From NCBI GenBank assembly GCA_937995655.1, contig CALKJI010000009.1, positions 62,001 to 126,000 of the forward strand: a stretch of 64,000 bases of DNA. Direction: 5' to 3'. The position numbers and the translations under genes were made by a program. This document shows, one piece after another, positions 28,694 to 42,014 of this stretch (its first letter is position 1; each line of letters opens with the position of its first letter). Source of the stretch: an uncultured Pseudothermotoga sp. (GTDB taxonomy: Bacteria; Thermotogota; Thermotogae; Thermotogales; DSM-5069). Below the pieces are notes generated by a model. It did no database searches. It was given only the letters and a program-made list of their open reading frames with translations, and was not told where the DNA came from.

Positions 28694-29536
28694 TCACCCT
28701 CCTATGCCTTTTGCTCCTTTGGCTAAGAGAACGATTGCCATGATTGCGTTGAACACCACAGAGTAATCATCATCACGAAAGACTACTGTCCTGCCATCTA
28801 TTCTCTCTACTTTAGGCATCAGTTCTACTGCATCGGCAAAAGATGCATCATTCAATTCTATCTTCAGCTCGATAGGTGATATAAATTTGACAAGTGGTAA
28901 TCTATTCTTTCTGATTTGTACAGCACGTTGGGCAGCTTCCTTTATCTGTTTCATCACGACTGGCTTTGACCTCATGATTGCAGAAAACTTTCCAATCGAC
29001 TCTTTTGTTATGACATAGATGTACTCACCTTTTAATGCTTCTTGAAGTTCTTCGCGAAGTACATTGTCACCTATCACAAGCGCGATAGGTACTTGATGAT
29101 AACCTGCGAAGGCTGCATTTATAAGGGCCTCATTCATAGGTTGTCCATTGATCCAAAGGTTGTGGATGACAGAACTGGAATAAGTGTGATCCATGATGCC
29201 GTACCTTGCACCGACACCCGCATGGTATCCCAAAAAGATGACTCTGTCAAAAGTTCTGTCCAGACCAGCCATCATGAAATCTTTTCTCAATGACCCATGT
29301 ACAACTTCAACATTCTCAAACACTTCAGTTATCTTGTAATATACGTTATTGCCAGCGGCGTGTGAATCACAAATCAAAACATAATCCACCTTTCTACTTT
29401 CAAAAAGTCCTTCAAGCAAAGTTTTCAAATGCTCGTAGAGAATATCAAAAGATTCCTTGCTCTGTCCTGGGGTAACTTCACTCCACATAGATATACCAGC
29501 GAGCCCCTCCATATCAACCGAGACATAGATCTTCAT
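28694..29536 (-). CDS. D-aminopeptidase, M55 family (DppA-like)
   Basis: M55 peptidases are zinc enzymes that release D-amino acids from the N-termini of peptides, for example D-Ala-D-Ala. The family start YVSVDMEGLAGI gives the first metal ligands. Further signature parts are ICDSHAAGNN, FLGYHAGVGARYGIMDHTYSS and MNEALINAAFAGYH. The length of 280 residues is typical. ATG 29536 overlaps the GGDEF stop. It may feed peptidoglycan fragments into catabolism, a theme shared with the DUF1611/epimerase pair at 47698-49745. Confidence 0.9.
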   Translation of the reverse strand: MKIYVSVDMEGLAGISMWSEVTPGQSKESFDILYEHLKTLLEGLFESRKVDYVLICDSHAAGNNVYYKITEVFENVEVVHGSLRKDFMMAGLDRTFDRVIFLGYHAGVGARYGIMDHTYSSSVIHNLWINGQPMNEALINAAFAGYHQVPIALVIGDNVLREELQEALKGEYIYVITKESIGKFSAIMRSKPVVMKQIKEAAQRAVQIRKNRLPLVKFISPIELKIELNDASFADAVELMPKVERIDGRTVVFRDDDYSVVFNAIMAIVLLAKGAKGIGG

Positions 29537-31137
29537 ACCCTTGCCTCCTTCTTCCCTTTGTACATGTGCTCGTCGGCAATCTTCAAGATTTCTTCCAAAC
29601 TCTTTGAACCATCGTACACCGATATTCCGTAACTGAGGGTTATCTTCTCATCACACTCTGGAATATTAAGCTCTGACACCTTTTTTGATATTCTCTGCAT
29701 GATCGACTCAGCCCTTCTGAAGGTGACGTATGGAAACATCAACAAGAACTCGTCCCCACCGTATCTGACAACGAGATCCATTTTTCTGACATTCTTCATC
29801 AAAAGATTGCCGATTTCTTTTATGACTGTATCTCCGACTATATGACCAAATCTATCATTGATGCTTTTGAAATTGTCCACATCGACCATGACAAAACAGA
29901 TTTCTCCGCCTTTTCTTTCTATAATACCCTGAAACCTATCAAAATATTCTGCAAAATAGTATCTTGTATAACAACCCGTAAGAGGATCCTTCATGGCGAT
30001 CTCCTTGTACCTTAGCCGTTGAGCTTCCAATTCATCAAACAGTGCTCTCATTCTTATTGCAACTGATATTTCTTTACCAATGAGCTCGAAAAAGGCTAAA
30101 TGAGATTGAGTAAAGGCATTTGCCGCCCTCTTTTGAAAACTTGCTGCCCCTACGATCTTAGCTCCAATCTTCAGAGGAATACCAACATAACTCCAGATAT
30201 ACCTGGTCTCACCTTTTGTTATGGCCATCGGTTTGTAAGGATCTAGACGGGCTGTTTTGGTATTTGGTATGTAAGTGAACTCACCCTTGTCTATAACGTA
30301 ATTCGACAGACCGACGTGGCCCCTTTTGATCTTCAATCCCGTGATCTCCGTTCCCTGATTGATACCGTACTCGATGACTATAAAATCATCATCGATCAAT
30401 GCAAAATAAAAGGTATCGATAGGAACAACTTTTCTTGTTTCTTCATAAATAATCTTTCCAATTCTTCTAAGATCTGTTCTTTCTTCAGTCAAAGCATCCA
30501 TTATTCTTTCAAGCAAAGAAAAACGCAAGCCAAAGATTCTCAGTTGTTGGTATCTTTCCTCAGCCAGTTTCTGAGTGGTAATATCTTTGAAAATTATTAA
30601 AAAATCATCGTATTCATGTATTGCCGTTATGTGATATAGTCTGTCATATATTAGTAAATCTTCTTGAAATGTTATTCTTTTTGTGAAATTCTTTTGAACT
30701 ATCTTTTTGATTCTTTCCCACTGTTGTGGATGTGTGCGTTCCAGCTTACCAAATTCGGGTTTGTTACAATACAATATTTCAGCCTTCTTGTTAATAATCA
30801 TTACTGGTGAGGATGAAACAACCCTGAGAAATGTTGTGATATGTTCAACAAGACTGGAATTTGGTTCCAACAGGAGCATGGTGTATATGGAATCATCTTG
30901 CTTAATGGAAATCGCCGCGAGGGCCTGCCATACATCGTATTTAAAGGATTGGCTCAATGGCGTTGTCAACTGACTTTGACTTTTTTTGATTAATGATTTC
31001 ATTTTCTTCTGTACTGCGGAATTTGTGGTGGCAAGAAAATTTTTAAAAAGTGCATTCACTTGATATTCGATTCCGTCACGAAAAACAGCACAAGGAATGA
31101 TATTCTTGCCACATAACCAAGTGAATATATCTCTCAT
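29533..31137 (-). CDS. PAS-GAF-GGDEF diguanylate cyclase candidate
   Basis: This soluble protein of about 534 residues carries, in order, an N-terminal region of unknown fold (1-115), a PAS-like domain (VVSSSPVMIINKKAEILYCN, about 120-200), a GAF-like domain (about 220-365, with IWSYVGIPLKIGAKIVGAASF), and a C-terminal GGDEF domain (MKDPLTGCYTRYYF, VMVDVDNFKSINDRFGH, RYGGDEFLLMFP). The active-site GGDEF is intact, so it should make cyclic di-GMP. An RxxD inhibitory site is not evident before GGDEF. ATG 31137 has a GGTGA nine bases upstream; 31143 and 31146 are alternatives. It leads a four-gene operon with dppA and ptb. Confidence 0.88.
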   Translation of the reverse strand: MRDIFTWLCGKNIIPCAVFRDGIEYQVNALFKNFLATTNSAVQKKMKSLIKKSQSQLTTPLSQSFKYDVWQALAAISIKQDDSIYTMLLLEPNSSLVEHITTFLRVVSSSPVMIINKKAEILYCNKPEFGKLERTHPQQWERIKKIVQKNFTKRITFQEDLLIYDRLYHITAIHEYDDFLIIFKDITTQKLAEERYQQLRIFGLRFSLLERIMDALTEERTDLRRIGKIIYEETRKVVPIDTFYFALIDDDFIVIEYGINQGTEITGLKIKRGHVGLSNYVIDKGEFTYIPNTKTARLDPYKPMAITKGETRYIWSYVGIPLKIGAKIVGAASFQKRAANAFTQSHLAFFELIGKEISVAIRMRALFDELEAQRLRYKEIAMKDPLTGCYTRYYFAEYFDRFQGIIERKGGEICFVMVDVDNFKSINDRFGHIVGDTVIKEIGNLLMKNVRKMDLVVRYGGDEFLLMFPYVTFRRAESIMQRISKKVSELNIPECDEKITLSYGISVYDGSKSLEEILKIADEHMYKGKKEARV

Positions 31138-31171
31138 CAGCATCACTCACCGCATAAATGATATCACTACT

Positions 31172-31200
31172 TTGAAAATATATCTATCAGATGATAAGAT
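31172..31200 (+). promoter_or_regulatory. Candidate promoter of the methylmalonyl-CoA mutase operon
   Basis: TTGAAA (31172-31177) and TAAGAT (31195-31200) are separated by 17 bases in the short gap between the divergent GGDEF and radical SAM genes. The -10 matches the consensus at four of six positions. Confidence 0.4.
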
Positions 31201-31218
31201 TTATACGGTGATGATTAA

Positions 31219-32016
31219 TTGACTTGGGTAGACCCACATTATACGATTCCAGTATCCATGACTGGGCAATGGTGTGCGCTGAACTGTGCACACTGTGGAA
31301 AACATTACCTAAGTGGTATGAAGTTGCTCAATGAAATGGAAGCATATATCCAAAAAGGATATCGTTCTTTTCTAATCAGCGGAGGACTCAATACGAGTGG
31401 TGAAATACCCTACAGTGATCAAAACCTTGAAAAACTCAAACATTTGAAAGAAAGATACAACCTTGTATACAATTTTCATGTTGGTTTCCCTTCCAGTCCT
31501 ATTCATAAACTCGGGAATCTTGCCGATGTTGTGAGCTTTGACTTTTTTAGTGATCAAAAGACCATGAAGAAAATCTATGGTATCAGTAAAGATCCTGTAA
31601 GGCAAATCGAAGTGATAAAATCTGCGGAAGTCTTCTCAGTTCCTCATGTGACAATAGGTATAGAATGTGGACAAATAACACACGAGTACAGATCGATTGA
31701 AATGCTCAGCAAATACTTTGATTCTATAGTTCTGAATATTCTCATACCCACTCTTGGCACGACCTATGAATCTTGCACCCCTCCATCCGTTGAAGATGTT
31801 AAAGATATCTTCAAGTATGCTAAAGGGCTCTTTGAAGTAGTCGCCCTTGGTTGTATGCAGCCAAAGGGATCTTATAGATCTGTTTTGCAAAATGAACTGG
31901 CCAACATCGCAGATGTCATTGTAAAACCAGTGCGCAGGGGTATCAACAGTTTCCCTGGTTGTTGTGCATTTCTACTAAAACAAATTTCACAAGGGGTGAT
32001 AAACCATGTACGATAA
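31219..32016 (+). CDS. Radical SAM protein coupled to methylmalonyl-CoA mutase
   Basis: The protein is 265 residues. The CxxxCxxC cluster motif is CALNCAHC near residue 19, preceded by VSMTGQW. The glycine-rich SAM-binding segment [15 protein letters not shown] follows. The overall plan resembles biotin-synthase-like or Elp3-like radical SAM domains without an added Fe-S domain. The reaction is unknown. TTG 31219 lies behind GGTGATGA. Its last 11 bases overlap the start of the mutase gene, so it is translated together with that enzyme. Possible roles such as cofactor repair or substrate supply are speculation. Confidence 0.82.
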   Translation: MTWVDPHYTIPVSMTGQWCALNCAHCGKHYLSGMKLLNEMEAYIQKGYRSFLISGGLNTSGEIPYSDQNLEKLKHLKERYNLVYNFHVGFPSSPIHKLGNLADVVSFDFFSDQKTMKKIYGISKDPVRQIEVIKSAEVFSVPHVTIGIECGQITHEYRSIEMLSKYFDSIVLNILIPTLGTTYESCTPPSVEDVKDIFKYAKGLFEVVALGCMQPKGSYRSVLQNELANIADVIVKPVRRGINSFPGCCAFLLKQISQGVINHVR

Positions 32017-33685
32017 AGAATTTTTGAAAGAATTTTCACAAAAATTGAAAGCATGGGAGGAGCAACTCCAAAGTGAATTGAAGAAGTTCCCAGAAAGGCA
32101 GGAAAGATTTGACACAAGATCGGCTATAGAAGTCAAGAGAGTCTATACTCCAATTGACCTTCAGAACGTTGACTACTTCGATGATCTTGGACTGCCTGGA
32201 GAGTATCCCTTCACAAGAGGTGTTCAAAGAACGATGTATCGTGGAAGGTTTTGGACGATGCGTCAATATGCTGGCTTTGGTACGGCAGAAGAAACGAATA
32301 AAAGGTTCAAATACCTTCTGCAACAGGGACAAACAGGCTTATCGGTCGCCTTCGACTTGCCAACTCAGATGGGATACGATTCGGATCATCCACTTGCACA
32401 GGGTGAGGTCGGCCGCGTAGGGGTTGCTGTAGACTCCTTGAGAGATATAGAAGTTCTCTTTGATGGCATTCCCTTGAAAGATGTGAGTACTTCTATGACA
32501 ATCAACTCAACGGCCGCCATCTTACTTGGCATGTATGCTGTCACTGCACAAAAGCAAGGTGCTCAAATAAGTGATCTTAGAGGGACTATACAAAACGATG
32601 TTCTAAAAGAATACATTGCAAGGGGAACTTACATCTTCCCTCCACAACCTTCGATGAAGATCATAACTGATATTTTCGAATTCTGTTCAAAAAACATGCC
32701 AAAGTGGAACACCATAAGCATCAGTGGGTACCATATACGCGAAGCTGGTGCAAATGCCGTTCAAGAACTTGCATTTACTTTTTGTGATGGCATAGCTTAC
32801 GTTGAAGCAGCAGTGAAATCAGGTCTTGATCCTAATGTTTTTGGTAAACAGCTGTCGTTCTTTTTCGCTGCCCACAACAATTTTCTCGAAGAGATTGCAA
32901 AATTTAGGGCTGCAAGAAGAATTTGGGCAAAGATCATGAAGGAAAGATTCAAAGTGACTAACCCCGAAGCTCTTAAACTGAGATTTCACACACAAACTGG
33001 TGGTTCTACACTAACTGCCCAACAGCCATTGAACAACATTGTTCGCGTCGCATTGCAAGCTTTGGCTGCTGTTTTGGGTGGTACTCAGTCACTGCACACA
33101 AATTCATTTGATGAAGCTTTGGGGTTGCCAACGGAGGAATCAGTACAAGTTGCATTGAGAACACAACAGATAATTGCGTACGAGTCTGGTGTGGCTGATA
33201 CAGTTGATCCGCTAGCTGGTTCCTTCGCAATAGAGGCTTTGACCAATGAAATCGAAGACAAGGTGTGGAAATATATTGAAAAAGTTGATTCCTTGGGTGG
33301 CATGGTTCGAGCGATTGAAACAGGATATGTTCAAAAAGAGATTCATAACAGCGCTTACGAACAACAGCTAGCCATTGAGAATAAAGAGCAGATCGTTGTC
33401 GGTGTAAATGCATTTCAAACAGATCAAGAAACTCAGCTGAAAAGTATTCTCAAAGTTGATCCCTCTGTTGAAGAAAGGCAGATAGCCGCCCTAAGTAAGC
33501 TCAGAAAAGAACGAGACAACAATGCCGTTCGGGAATCTTTGAAAGACCTTAAACAAGCTGCAGAGAATGGTAAAAACATTGTACCTTATGTTTTCAATGC
33601 CGTAAGTGTTTATGCAACACTCGGCGAGATTACCGACACCCTGAGAGATGTCTTTGGTGAATATACTGAATCTACGATCCTATAA
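32006..33685 (+). CDS. Methylmalonyl-CoA mutase large subunit, catalytic TIM-barrel domain
   Basis: This subunit catalyses the adenosylcobalamin-dependent rearrangement of methylmalonyl-CoA and succinyl-CoA. The 559 residues contain the substrate domain without the B12-binding domain, as in the split enzymes of archaea and some bacteria. Visible blocks are [78 protein letters not shown] and [23 protein letters not shown] 32006 follows AAGGGGTGATAAACC. Isobutyryl- or ethylmalonyl-CoA-type mutases share this fold, so the exact substrate is inferred. No epimerase gene is in the window. Confidence 0.92.
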   Translation: MYDKEFLKEFSQKLKAWEEQLQSELKKFPERQERFDTRSAIEVKRVYTPIDLQNVDYFDDLGLPGEYPFTRGVQRTMYRGRFWTMRQYAGFGTAEETNKRFKYLLQQGQTGLSVAFDLPTQMGYDSDHPLAQGEVGRVGVAVDSLRDIEVLFDGIPLKDVSTSMTINSTAAILLGMYAVTAQKQGAQISDLRGTIQNDVLKEYIARGTYIFPPQPSMKIITDIFEFCSKNMPKWNTISISGYHIREAGANAVQELAFTFCDGIAYVEAAVKSGLDPNVFGKQLSFFFAAHNNFLEEIAKFRAARRIWAKIMKERFKVTNPEALKLRFHTQTGGSTLTAQQPLNNIVRVALQALAAVLGGTQSLHTNSFDEALGLPTEESVQVALRTQQIIAYESGVADTVDPLAGSFAIEALTNEIEDKVWKYIEKVDSLGGMVRAIETGYVQKEIHNSAYEQQLAIENKEQIVVGVNAFQTDQETQLKSILKVDPSVEERQIAALSKLRKERDNNAVRESLKDLKQAAENGKNIVPYVFNAVSVYATLGEITDTLRDVFGEYTESTIL

Positions 33686-33699
33686 GCGAGGTGGGGTGA

Positions 33700-34116
33700 A
33701 TGAGAATTTTCAGAATCCTAATCGCTAAACCAGGTCTCGATGGTCATGATCGGGGAGCAAAGGTTGTGGCACACGCCTTACGCGATGCCGGATTTGAAGT
33801 GATTTACACCGGTCTTCGGCAAACACCAGACCAGATAGTTCGTACTGCTTTACAGGAGGATGTTGACTTGATAGGCCTTTCTATACTCTCTGGCGCACAC
33901 TTGCAGCTTTCAAGAAAAGTTATTGAACTAATGAAGAAGGAGGGAATAGATCATATACCAGTCTTTGTCGGTGGAATCATACCGCCGGATGATGTACCAC
34001 AACTTCTTCAAATGGGAGTAAAAAGAGTCTTTGGACCAGGTACAGCGTTATCGAAGATAGTGGAAGAAGTTAAAACGATCCTACATGAAGGAGTGGCAAG
34101 TACAGGTGGATCATAA
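33700..34116 (+). CDS. Methylmalonyl-CoA mutase small subunit, B12-binding domain
   Basis: This 138-residue Rossmann-type protein binds cobalamin. The lower axial histidine motif is DGHDRG (residues 14-19), followed by GLSILSGAH and GGIIPPDDV, the standard B12-binding signature. It supplies the cofactor domain missing from the previous gene's product. ATG 33700 follows GAGGTGGGGTGA. The 14-base gap from the large subunit fits a shared transcript. Confidence 0.93.
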   Translation: MRIFRILIAKPGLDGHDRGAKVVAHALRDAGFEVIYTGLRQTPDQIVRTALQEDVDLIGLSILSGAHLQLSRKVIELMKKEGIDHIPVFVGGIIPPDDVPQLLQMGVKRVFGPGTALSKIVEEVKTILHEGVASTGGS

Positions 34117-34999
34117 ACTTCTCGCCAAATTAATAACCAAAATAGAGAACAGCCCTGAGTTAGCACCTGAGATCATTCAACGCTTTCCTGAAAGTCGGTC
34201 AAAGGTTATAGGCTTCACGGGAAGTCCTGGTGTTGGGAAAAGCAGCTTAATCGATCAGGTTATCAAGCAGCTCAGAGACAAAGACCTATCTGTGGCCGTT
34301 GTTGCTATTGATCCATCGAGTCCCTTTACTAAAGGTGCATTCTTAGGCGATCGTATAAGAATGAGAGATCATTTTGTTGATGAAAAGGTTTTCATAAGAA
34401 GTATGGCTTCTCGTGGAGCTCTTGGCGGACTCTGTGATGCAGCCTTTGATGTGGTAAAATTGCTAGAATGTAGTGAATTTGACTATGTTTTAGTCGAAAC
34501 GGTTGGTGTTGGACAGTCAGAGGTCGAGATTTCCAACCTGGCAGATCTGACCGTCTTGGTACTATCGCCGGGCTTTGGTGACGAGATTCAAATGTTAAAA
34601 GCAGGTGTTATGGAGATAGCAGATCTTTATGCAATTAACAAGAGCGATCTTCCAGAAAGTGATACTCTCTACACTCAGTTGCTCGCCTTTTTGTCACTTG
34701 CTGGCAGGGGTGAGAAACAAGTATGCAGGACTAGTGCATACACACAAGATGGTGTTCAAGAACTCGTGGAAAGGATAGAAGATCTCTGGAACTCACTGTG
34801 CAAAAGTGGGATGTTAGACGAAAGGAGAAGAAAAAGGTTGCAATATCATGCTGAACATATTTTAAGAAGGTTAGTACAAAAAGCTGTTCATTCAGTTAAA
34901 GGTTGCAAAACAGAAAACCCATATGAATTTGTACAAGTGGCTCTATCTAGGCTGTGTGAGACTCATCTTAAAAAGGATGGTCAGGGGGGAGGGATTTGA
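34106..34999 (+). CDS. meaB: MeaB/ArgK-family GTPase, mutase chaperone
   Basis: MeaB protects and reloads adenosylcobalamin mutases in a GTP-dependent way. Visible parts are the P-loop [32 protein letters not shown], the switch region [11 protein letters not shown] and the G4 motif NKSD. GTG 34106 lies nine bases after AAGGAGTGG, while the track ATG 34085 has no ribosome site. It overlaps the small subunit by 11 bases. The last seven codons and the TGA stop are antisense to the 3' end of tRNA-Pro, so the tail DGQGGGI is encoded by tRNA sequence. Confidence 0.93.
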   Translation: MDHKLLAKLITKIENSPELAPEIIQRFPESRSKVIGFTGSPGVGKSSLIDQVIKQLRDKDLSVAVVAIDPSSPFTKGAFLGDRIRMRDHFVDEKVFIRSMASRGALGGLCDAAFDVVKLLECSEFDYVLVETVGVGQSEVEISNLADLTVLVLSPGFGDEIQMLKAGVMEIADLYAINKSDLPESDTLYTQLLAFLSLAGRGEKQVCRTSAYTQDGVQELVERIEDLWNSLCKSGMLDERRRKRLQYHAEHILRRLVQKAVHSVKGCKTENPYEFVQVALSRLCETHLKKDGQGGGI

Positions 35000-35053
35000 A
35001 CCCTCGACCTCCGGACCCCGATTCCGGCGTTCTTCCTTCTGAACTACCCCCTG
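34978..35053 (-). tRNA. tRNA-Pro (anticodon CGG), CCA encoded
   Basis: Read on the minus strand, the gene folds into a complete cloverleaf: acceptor CAGGGGG/CCCCCTG, D-arm GTTC/GAAC, anticodon stem CCGGA/TCCGG with loop ATCGGGG giving CGG, and T-arm GAGGG/CCCTC with TTCAAAT. The discriminator base is A and CCA is encoded. The C1-G72 pair is usual for bacterial tRNA-Pro. The 3' 22 bases overlap meaB on the other strand. Confidence 0.95.
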
Positions 35054-35069
35054 TTCCTTTCTCAATGAA

Positions 35070-35098
35070 ATAATACCACACATCACGGTTACTTCCAA
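35070..35098 (-). promoter_or_regulatory. Promoter of tRNA-Pro
   Basis: On the minus strand, TTGGAA and TATTAT are separated by exactly 17 bases, with a TGTGG just before the -10. The expected start point lies about ten bases before the mature tRNA 5' end, which suits a tRNA promoter. Confidence 0.6.
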
Positions 35099-35158
35099 GA
35101 TCCTACTGTGCTACATTCTGGCTAGGTGTATGATAGAATTTTAAAAGGGTGAGAATCT

Positions 35159-38464
<3,306 letters not shown>

Positions 38465-38467
38465 ATC

Positions 38468-39865
38468 TCACCACTCCACTAATACTCTGTAGAGAAGTTG
38501 TGCATAGATTCGAGTCATCAAGACTAAATCATCGAGTGCAATCTTTTCATCCGGCTGATGTTCCGTCTCAGGTCTGCCTGGTAACAGAGGTCCAAAGGCA
38601 ACACCACAAGGTACCGCCCTTGCATAGGTCCCCCCACCAGTGGTCAGCAATTGCGCCTTTTCTCCAGTAACATCGGTGTATACCTCGCTTAGCATCTTGA
38701 TCAGTTCACTATCGGGTGAAACGAATAATGGCGCGTGATGATTTGTTGGTTCAACGTGTAATGGTTTGAGAGCCTCTGTCATCTGTCTCGAAAGCATAGC
38801 TTCTGAATAATATATGGGATAGCGTATATTGACAACGGCTGTAATTTTATCTCTGTCAAGCTCAACCGTACCAAGGTTGAGCGTCAACGGCCCAGCTACA
38901 CAGTCTGTACCTGCGATTCTCAATGAAGTACCGTCGGTTTCATAACCAATCTTTGCAAAGATGATCCTCACGAATGTCGCGAGATCTTCGCTGCTAATCT
39001 CTATGGTCCTTAAAAAGTCGAACAAGGCAGCCGCAGCATTGATACCGTGTTCAGGTTTAGAACCGTGGGCCGACTTACCTCTTACTTCTATCTTGAGTTC
39101 ATCATTATTCTTCTGCCAAGAGACTTTTGCTCCGTTCTTGGGTTTGAATTCTTCCAATTGTTTGAGAATCTGATCTGTAAAGGACTTTATGACAACTACT
39201 GCCCTTTGAGGTACAACATTCGAGGCTTCTCCGGCTTTCAGATGGACAATATCAACGCCAGAATCATTCCGTTTCTTGAGAGAACAGCTTATTTTGTAAT
39301 TTATGATACCTTTCTCAGCATAAATCATTGGAAAATTTGCATCAGGCGTCACCGCATAGAGAGGTGTTTCCTCTTTTTGAAAGTAATATCTAATACCATC
39401 CCAACCTGATTCTTCATCTGTTCCAAGTATTATCCTAACACGATTTTTTGTATCATACCCTGCATCTTTCACAGCCTTAAGCGCAAAGATACTTGCTACA
39501 GTTGGTCCTTTGTCGTCAGAGGCACCCCTACCCCACAGATAACCATCTTTGATCAACCCTCCATAAGGGTCCACCGACCATCCATCGCCCTCGGGAACAA
39601 CATCCAAGTGACCCAAAACTGCGAATAATTTTCCGTTCTTTCCATATTCTATATGTCCACCATATCCATCTACATTCTTTGTTTGAAAACCAAGTCTTTT
39701 GCCAAGATCAAGAGTGTACTCGAGAGCTTTTGCAATACCTTCTCCAAAGGGTTTACCAACACCGGCGGACTCAGTCTTGACCGATCTGATCTTTATGAGA
39801 TTGGATATTTCTTGAAACATCTGTTGGCTGTTCGCAACAACAAGATCGTCGACCTTCTTATTCAC
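38468..39865 (-). CDS. PepV-type dipeptidase (M20 family)
   Basis: This 465-residue zinc dipeptidase cleaves dipeptides and some N-acylated amino acids. M20 metal-site motifs are visible: VLGHLDVVPEGDGW, WGRGASDDKGPT, GTDEESGWDGI and TTGGGTYARAVPCGVAFGPLLPG near the end. The dimerisation (lid) domain lies between about residues 185 and 320. GTG 39865 follows GGGGGTGAG and is preferred to the track start at 39925. It is divergent from the small secreted protein gene at 39917. Confidence 0.9.
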   Translation of the reverse strand: MNKKVDDLVVANSQQMFQEISNLIKIRSVKTESAGVGKPFGEGIAKALEYTLDLGKRLGFQTKNVDGYGGHIEYGKNGKLFAVLGHLDVVPEGDGWSVDPYGGLIKDGYLWGRGASDDKGPTVASIFALKAVKDAGYDTKNRVRIILGTDEESGWDGIRYYFQKEETPLYAVTPDANFPMIYAEKGIINYKISCSLKKRNDSGVDIVHLKAGEASNVVPQRAVVVIKSFTDQILKQLEEFKPKNGAKVSWQKNNDELKIEVRGKSAHGSKPEHGINAAAALFDFLRTIEISSEDLATFVRIIFAKIGYETDGTSLRIAGTDCVAGPLTLNLGTVELDRDKITAVVNIRYPIYYSEAMLSRQMTEALKPLHVEPTNHHAPLFVSPDSELIKMLSEVYTDVTGEKAQLLTTGGGTYARAVPCGVAFGPLLPGRPETEHQPDEKIALDDLVLMTRIYAQLLYRVLVEW

Positions 39866-39916
39866 AGACTCACCCCCATCAATAAGATGATACAATAAAG
39901 AAGGGGTATTGTTGAA

Positions 39917-40462
39917 ATGAAACACCTGTTAATGATTTCAATCTTTTGCTCTGTAGCTTTACTGAGCTTAGGTAACATTCTCTATACAGACGATTTCAAC
40001 TACACACTCGGTACTGTTCATGCTGTGTTGATGTGGTCACAAAACAGCTTGGGTTTCACTCTCTCGCCTTGGGAAGATTTTTCTATTCGCATCGACAACG
40101 GGCAAATCACTTTGTTACCCAGAATCTTGAAGTATTCGAGAGTTGAGCTAACTGCCAAGATATCTACACAAGGAATAGGTTTCTACATTCAAGACAGGAA
40201 ACCTTTTCTAGCTTTCAATCATTTCACAATTGGGTTCGATATGGCCCAAAACAAGAGCATTGTTTTCTCAACACTTTTGGAAAGCTATGGCATCTTACCT
40301 GATCAGTTCATAAACCTTGGTGCGTCGCTCAGGATATACGAAAATGGAGAAAGACTTTTAAGGCTTCTTGCCCATGTTAGATTTTGGCAGATCGGTATGA
40401 TTGCGTCGATGAACTATGGAGGTGATACTTTTTGCGACGTCTCCTTCTATTTTTCATTTTAA
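39917..40462 (+). CDS. Small secreted beta-rich protein of unknown function
   Basis: The 181-residue product has a signal peptide (MKHLLMISIFCSVALLSLGNILY) and beta-rich remainder ending SFYFSF. It resembles the protein at 37829-38464 in size and texture, and again could be a surface or toga component. I do not recognise a family. It overlaps the metallophosphatase gene by 31 bases, and the ribosome site of that gene lies inside this one, so the two are co-translated. Confidence 0.65.
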   Translation: MKHLLMISIFCSVALLSLGNILYTDDFNYTLGTVHAVLMWSQNSLGFTLSPWEDFSIRIDNGQITLLPRILKYSRVELTAKISTQGIGFYIQDRKPFLAFNHFTIGFDMAQNKSIVFSTLLESYGILPDQFINLGASLRIYENGERLLRLLAHVRFWQIGMIASMNYGGDTFCDVSFYFSF

Positions 40463-41277
40463 GTACTCTTTTCTTCACTCAATATTTTTCTTTTCAAATT
40501 ATTTTCACAAGCGACCTTCACGAAACCCTTGTCAAGGATGGATTTGGGCCTGCAGGACTCATCAATTGGCTATCGGGTAAAGATAGGAGTAAGATTCTGG
40601 TTCTAGATGGTGGAGATCTTTTTGATTTGAAGATTCAGTTGCCCTTCGTGGGAGACAGAAGACCTTCGGTTTTAGAGTATATAGGAAAGGTCAACTATGA
40701 CGCAATGGTTTTGGGTAATCATGAGTATTACTTTTCCTATGAATGGTTGAAGGCTTATAAAAAGACGAATAAATCACTGATTGGTGCAAACGTTCCTGGT
40801 CTTGAACCGTTTCGTATATTTGAAGTAGATGGCATAAAAGTTGCAGTCATAGGTTTAACGACGATACAACACCTTGCGAACCGCATTGAGCATAGCAATC
40901 TACCACAGGAGCCTTTCGAGTCACTAAAAAAGGTTTTCGAAGTTCTGCCGGAGGTCGATTATGTTATTTGTTTGAATCATCTACAGCACGAGAGTGACAG
41001 AAGAATTCTTGAACTTTTTCCTAAGGTCGATCTTGTGTTGAGTGGGCACGATCATCGTGGTCCTGAACTAAAAAAGATTGGAAATGGTTATCTTTTTGAA
41101 GCAGCTTCTCATCATGAATCGGTCTATCTCTTGGACGTTGACCCAATAAAGAAAACCGTTACATACCAAAAACTCAAATTGCCCACGGATTTTGTCATGA
41201 AAGATTACACAATAACTTCGATTCTTTTGGTTGGTGCGCTTATTGGTATTTTTTCTGTTCTTTGGATGTTCTTTTAA
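40432..41277 (+). CDS. Calcineurin-like metallophosphatase, extracytoplasmic with C-terminal anchor
   Basis: The protein is 281 residues. The five metallophosphoesterase motifs are visible: FTSDLHE, DGGDLFD, GNHEYY, CLNHLQHES and SGHDHRG. A signal peptide (RRLLLFFILSTLFFTQYFS) precedes the domain and a hydrophobic C-terminal segment (SILLVGALIGIFSVLWMFF) likely anchors it, facing outward. The plan resembles the catalytic half of 5'-nucleotidases such as UshA without the C-terminal domain. TTG 40432 follows GGAGGTGAT by five bases. Substrate is not determinable. Its stop overlaps the stop of the convergent ZIP gene. Confidence 0.85.
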   Translation: MRRLLLFFILSTLFFTQYFSFQIIFTSDLHETLVKDGFGPAGLINWLSGKDRSKILVLDGGDLFDLKIQLPFVGDRRPSVLEYIGKVNYDAMVLGNHEYYFSYEWLKAYKKTNKSLIGANVPGLEPFRIFEVDGIKVAVIGLTTIQHLANRIEHSNLPQEPFESLKKVFEVLPEVDYVICLNHLQHESDRRILELFPKVDLVLSGHDHRGPELKKIGNGYLFEAASHHESVYLLDVDPIKKTVTYQKLKLPTDFVMKDYTITSILLVGALIGIFSVLWMFF

Positions 41278-42014
41278 CCCATGATGAGATCAAGGGCAGC
41301 CATGCACGTAAAACCAACCAAGACCCAGTAGGTAGTTAGTCTTTCCTTTCCTTTCAGATGAGTTTCTGGCAGAATTTCATCACTTATTACGAAAATCATT
41401 GCTCCAGCTGCCAAAGCCATCAGATAGGGCATCAGAATAGATGAAAAACTTACAACAATTGCCCCAAATAGACCGCCAACTATTTCCACCAAACCTGTAA
41501 GAAAACTGATCCAGAAAGCCTTTAGTGGAGTATATTTTGCGTTGATAAGCGAAGCTGCAACTGCTGCGCCTTCTGGTATATTTTGAATACCTATTGCAAG
41601 TGCTATTGAAAAAGCATGGGGAGTAAAGCCAGAGACACCCACTGCCATGCCTTCTGGAAAGTTATGTATGGTTATCGCTATCACGAAGAGCCATATTCCC
41701 TTGAGTCTGCGTGATTCAAGTCCTTCATGGCCCTTTGTAAAGTGTTCATGGGGAACAAATTTATCGATCAGATCCACTATGAGACCACCCAACATAAAAC
41801 CAATAGCAAACCTAATCGGTCCACCCAGTTCCATGGCAGGAATCACCAAACTGAAAGCACTGGCAGCGAGCATCACACCCGCAGCAAAACCTAGAGAACT
41901 ATCGATGAATCTCTCATTTACCTTCTTCTTGATAAAAAGGAAAGGAAGCGCCCCTAAACCAGTTGCCATTCCTGCAAGGGCGCTGTAAACAATACCTTTT
42001 ACAAAGCCGTTCAT
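41274..42014 (-). CDS. ZIP-family divalent metal transporter
   Basis: The 246-residue membrane protein has about eight hydrophobic helices and the ZIP metal-path motifs HNFPEGMAVG (helix 4) and QNIPEGAAVA (helix 5). A histidine-bearing loop PHEHFTKGHEG lies between helices 3 and 4. Family members import zinc, iron or manganese. Its ATG overlaps the stop of the IscU-like gene as ATGA, placing it at the end of the Fe-S cluster operon; iron supply is an attractive role, but the metal is not shown. Confidence 0.9.
   Translation of the reverse strand: MNGFVKGIVYSALAGMATGLGALPFLFIKKKVNERFIDSSLGFAAGVMLAASAFSLVIPAMELGGPIRFAIGFMLGGLIVDLIDKFVPHEHFTKGHEGLESRRLKGIWLFVIAITIHNFPEGMAVGVSGFTPHAFSIALAIGIQNIPEGAAVAASLINAKYTPLKAFWISFLTGLVEIVGGLFGAIVVSFSSILMPYLMALAAGAMIFVISDEILPETHLKGKERLTTYWVLVGFTCMAALDLIMG

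Noticed and set aside
31141-31218. Cobalamin riboswitch before the B12-dependent mutase operon
   Set aside because: Only about 75 bases separate the divergent genes and no B12-box is visible; too short for this riboswitch.
33006-33413. 135-codon minus-strand frame
   Set aside because: Antisense to conserved methylmalonyl-CoA mutase motifs; a shadow.
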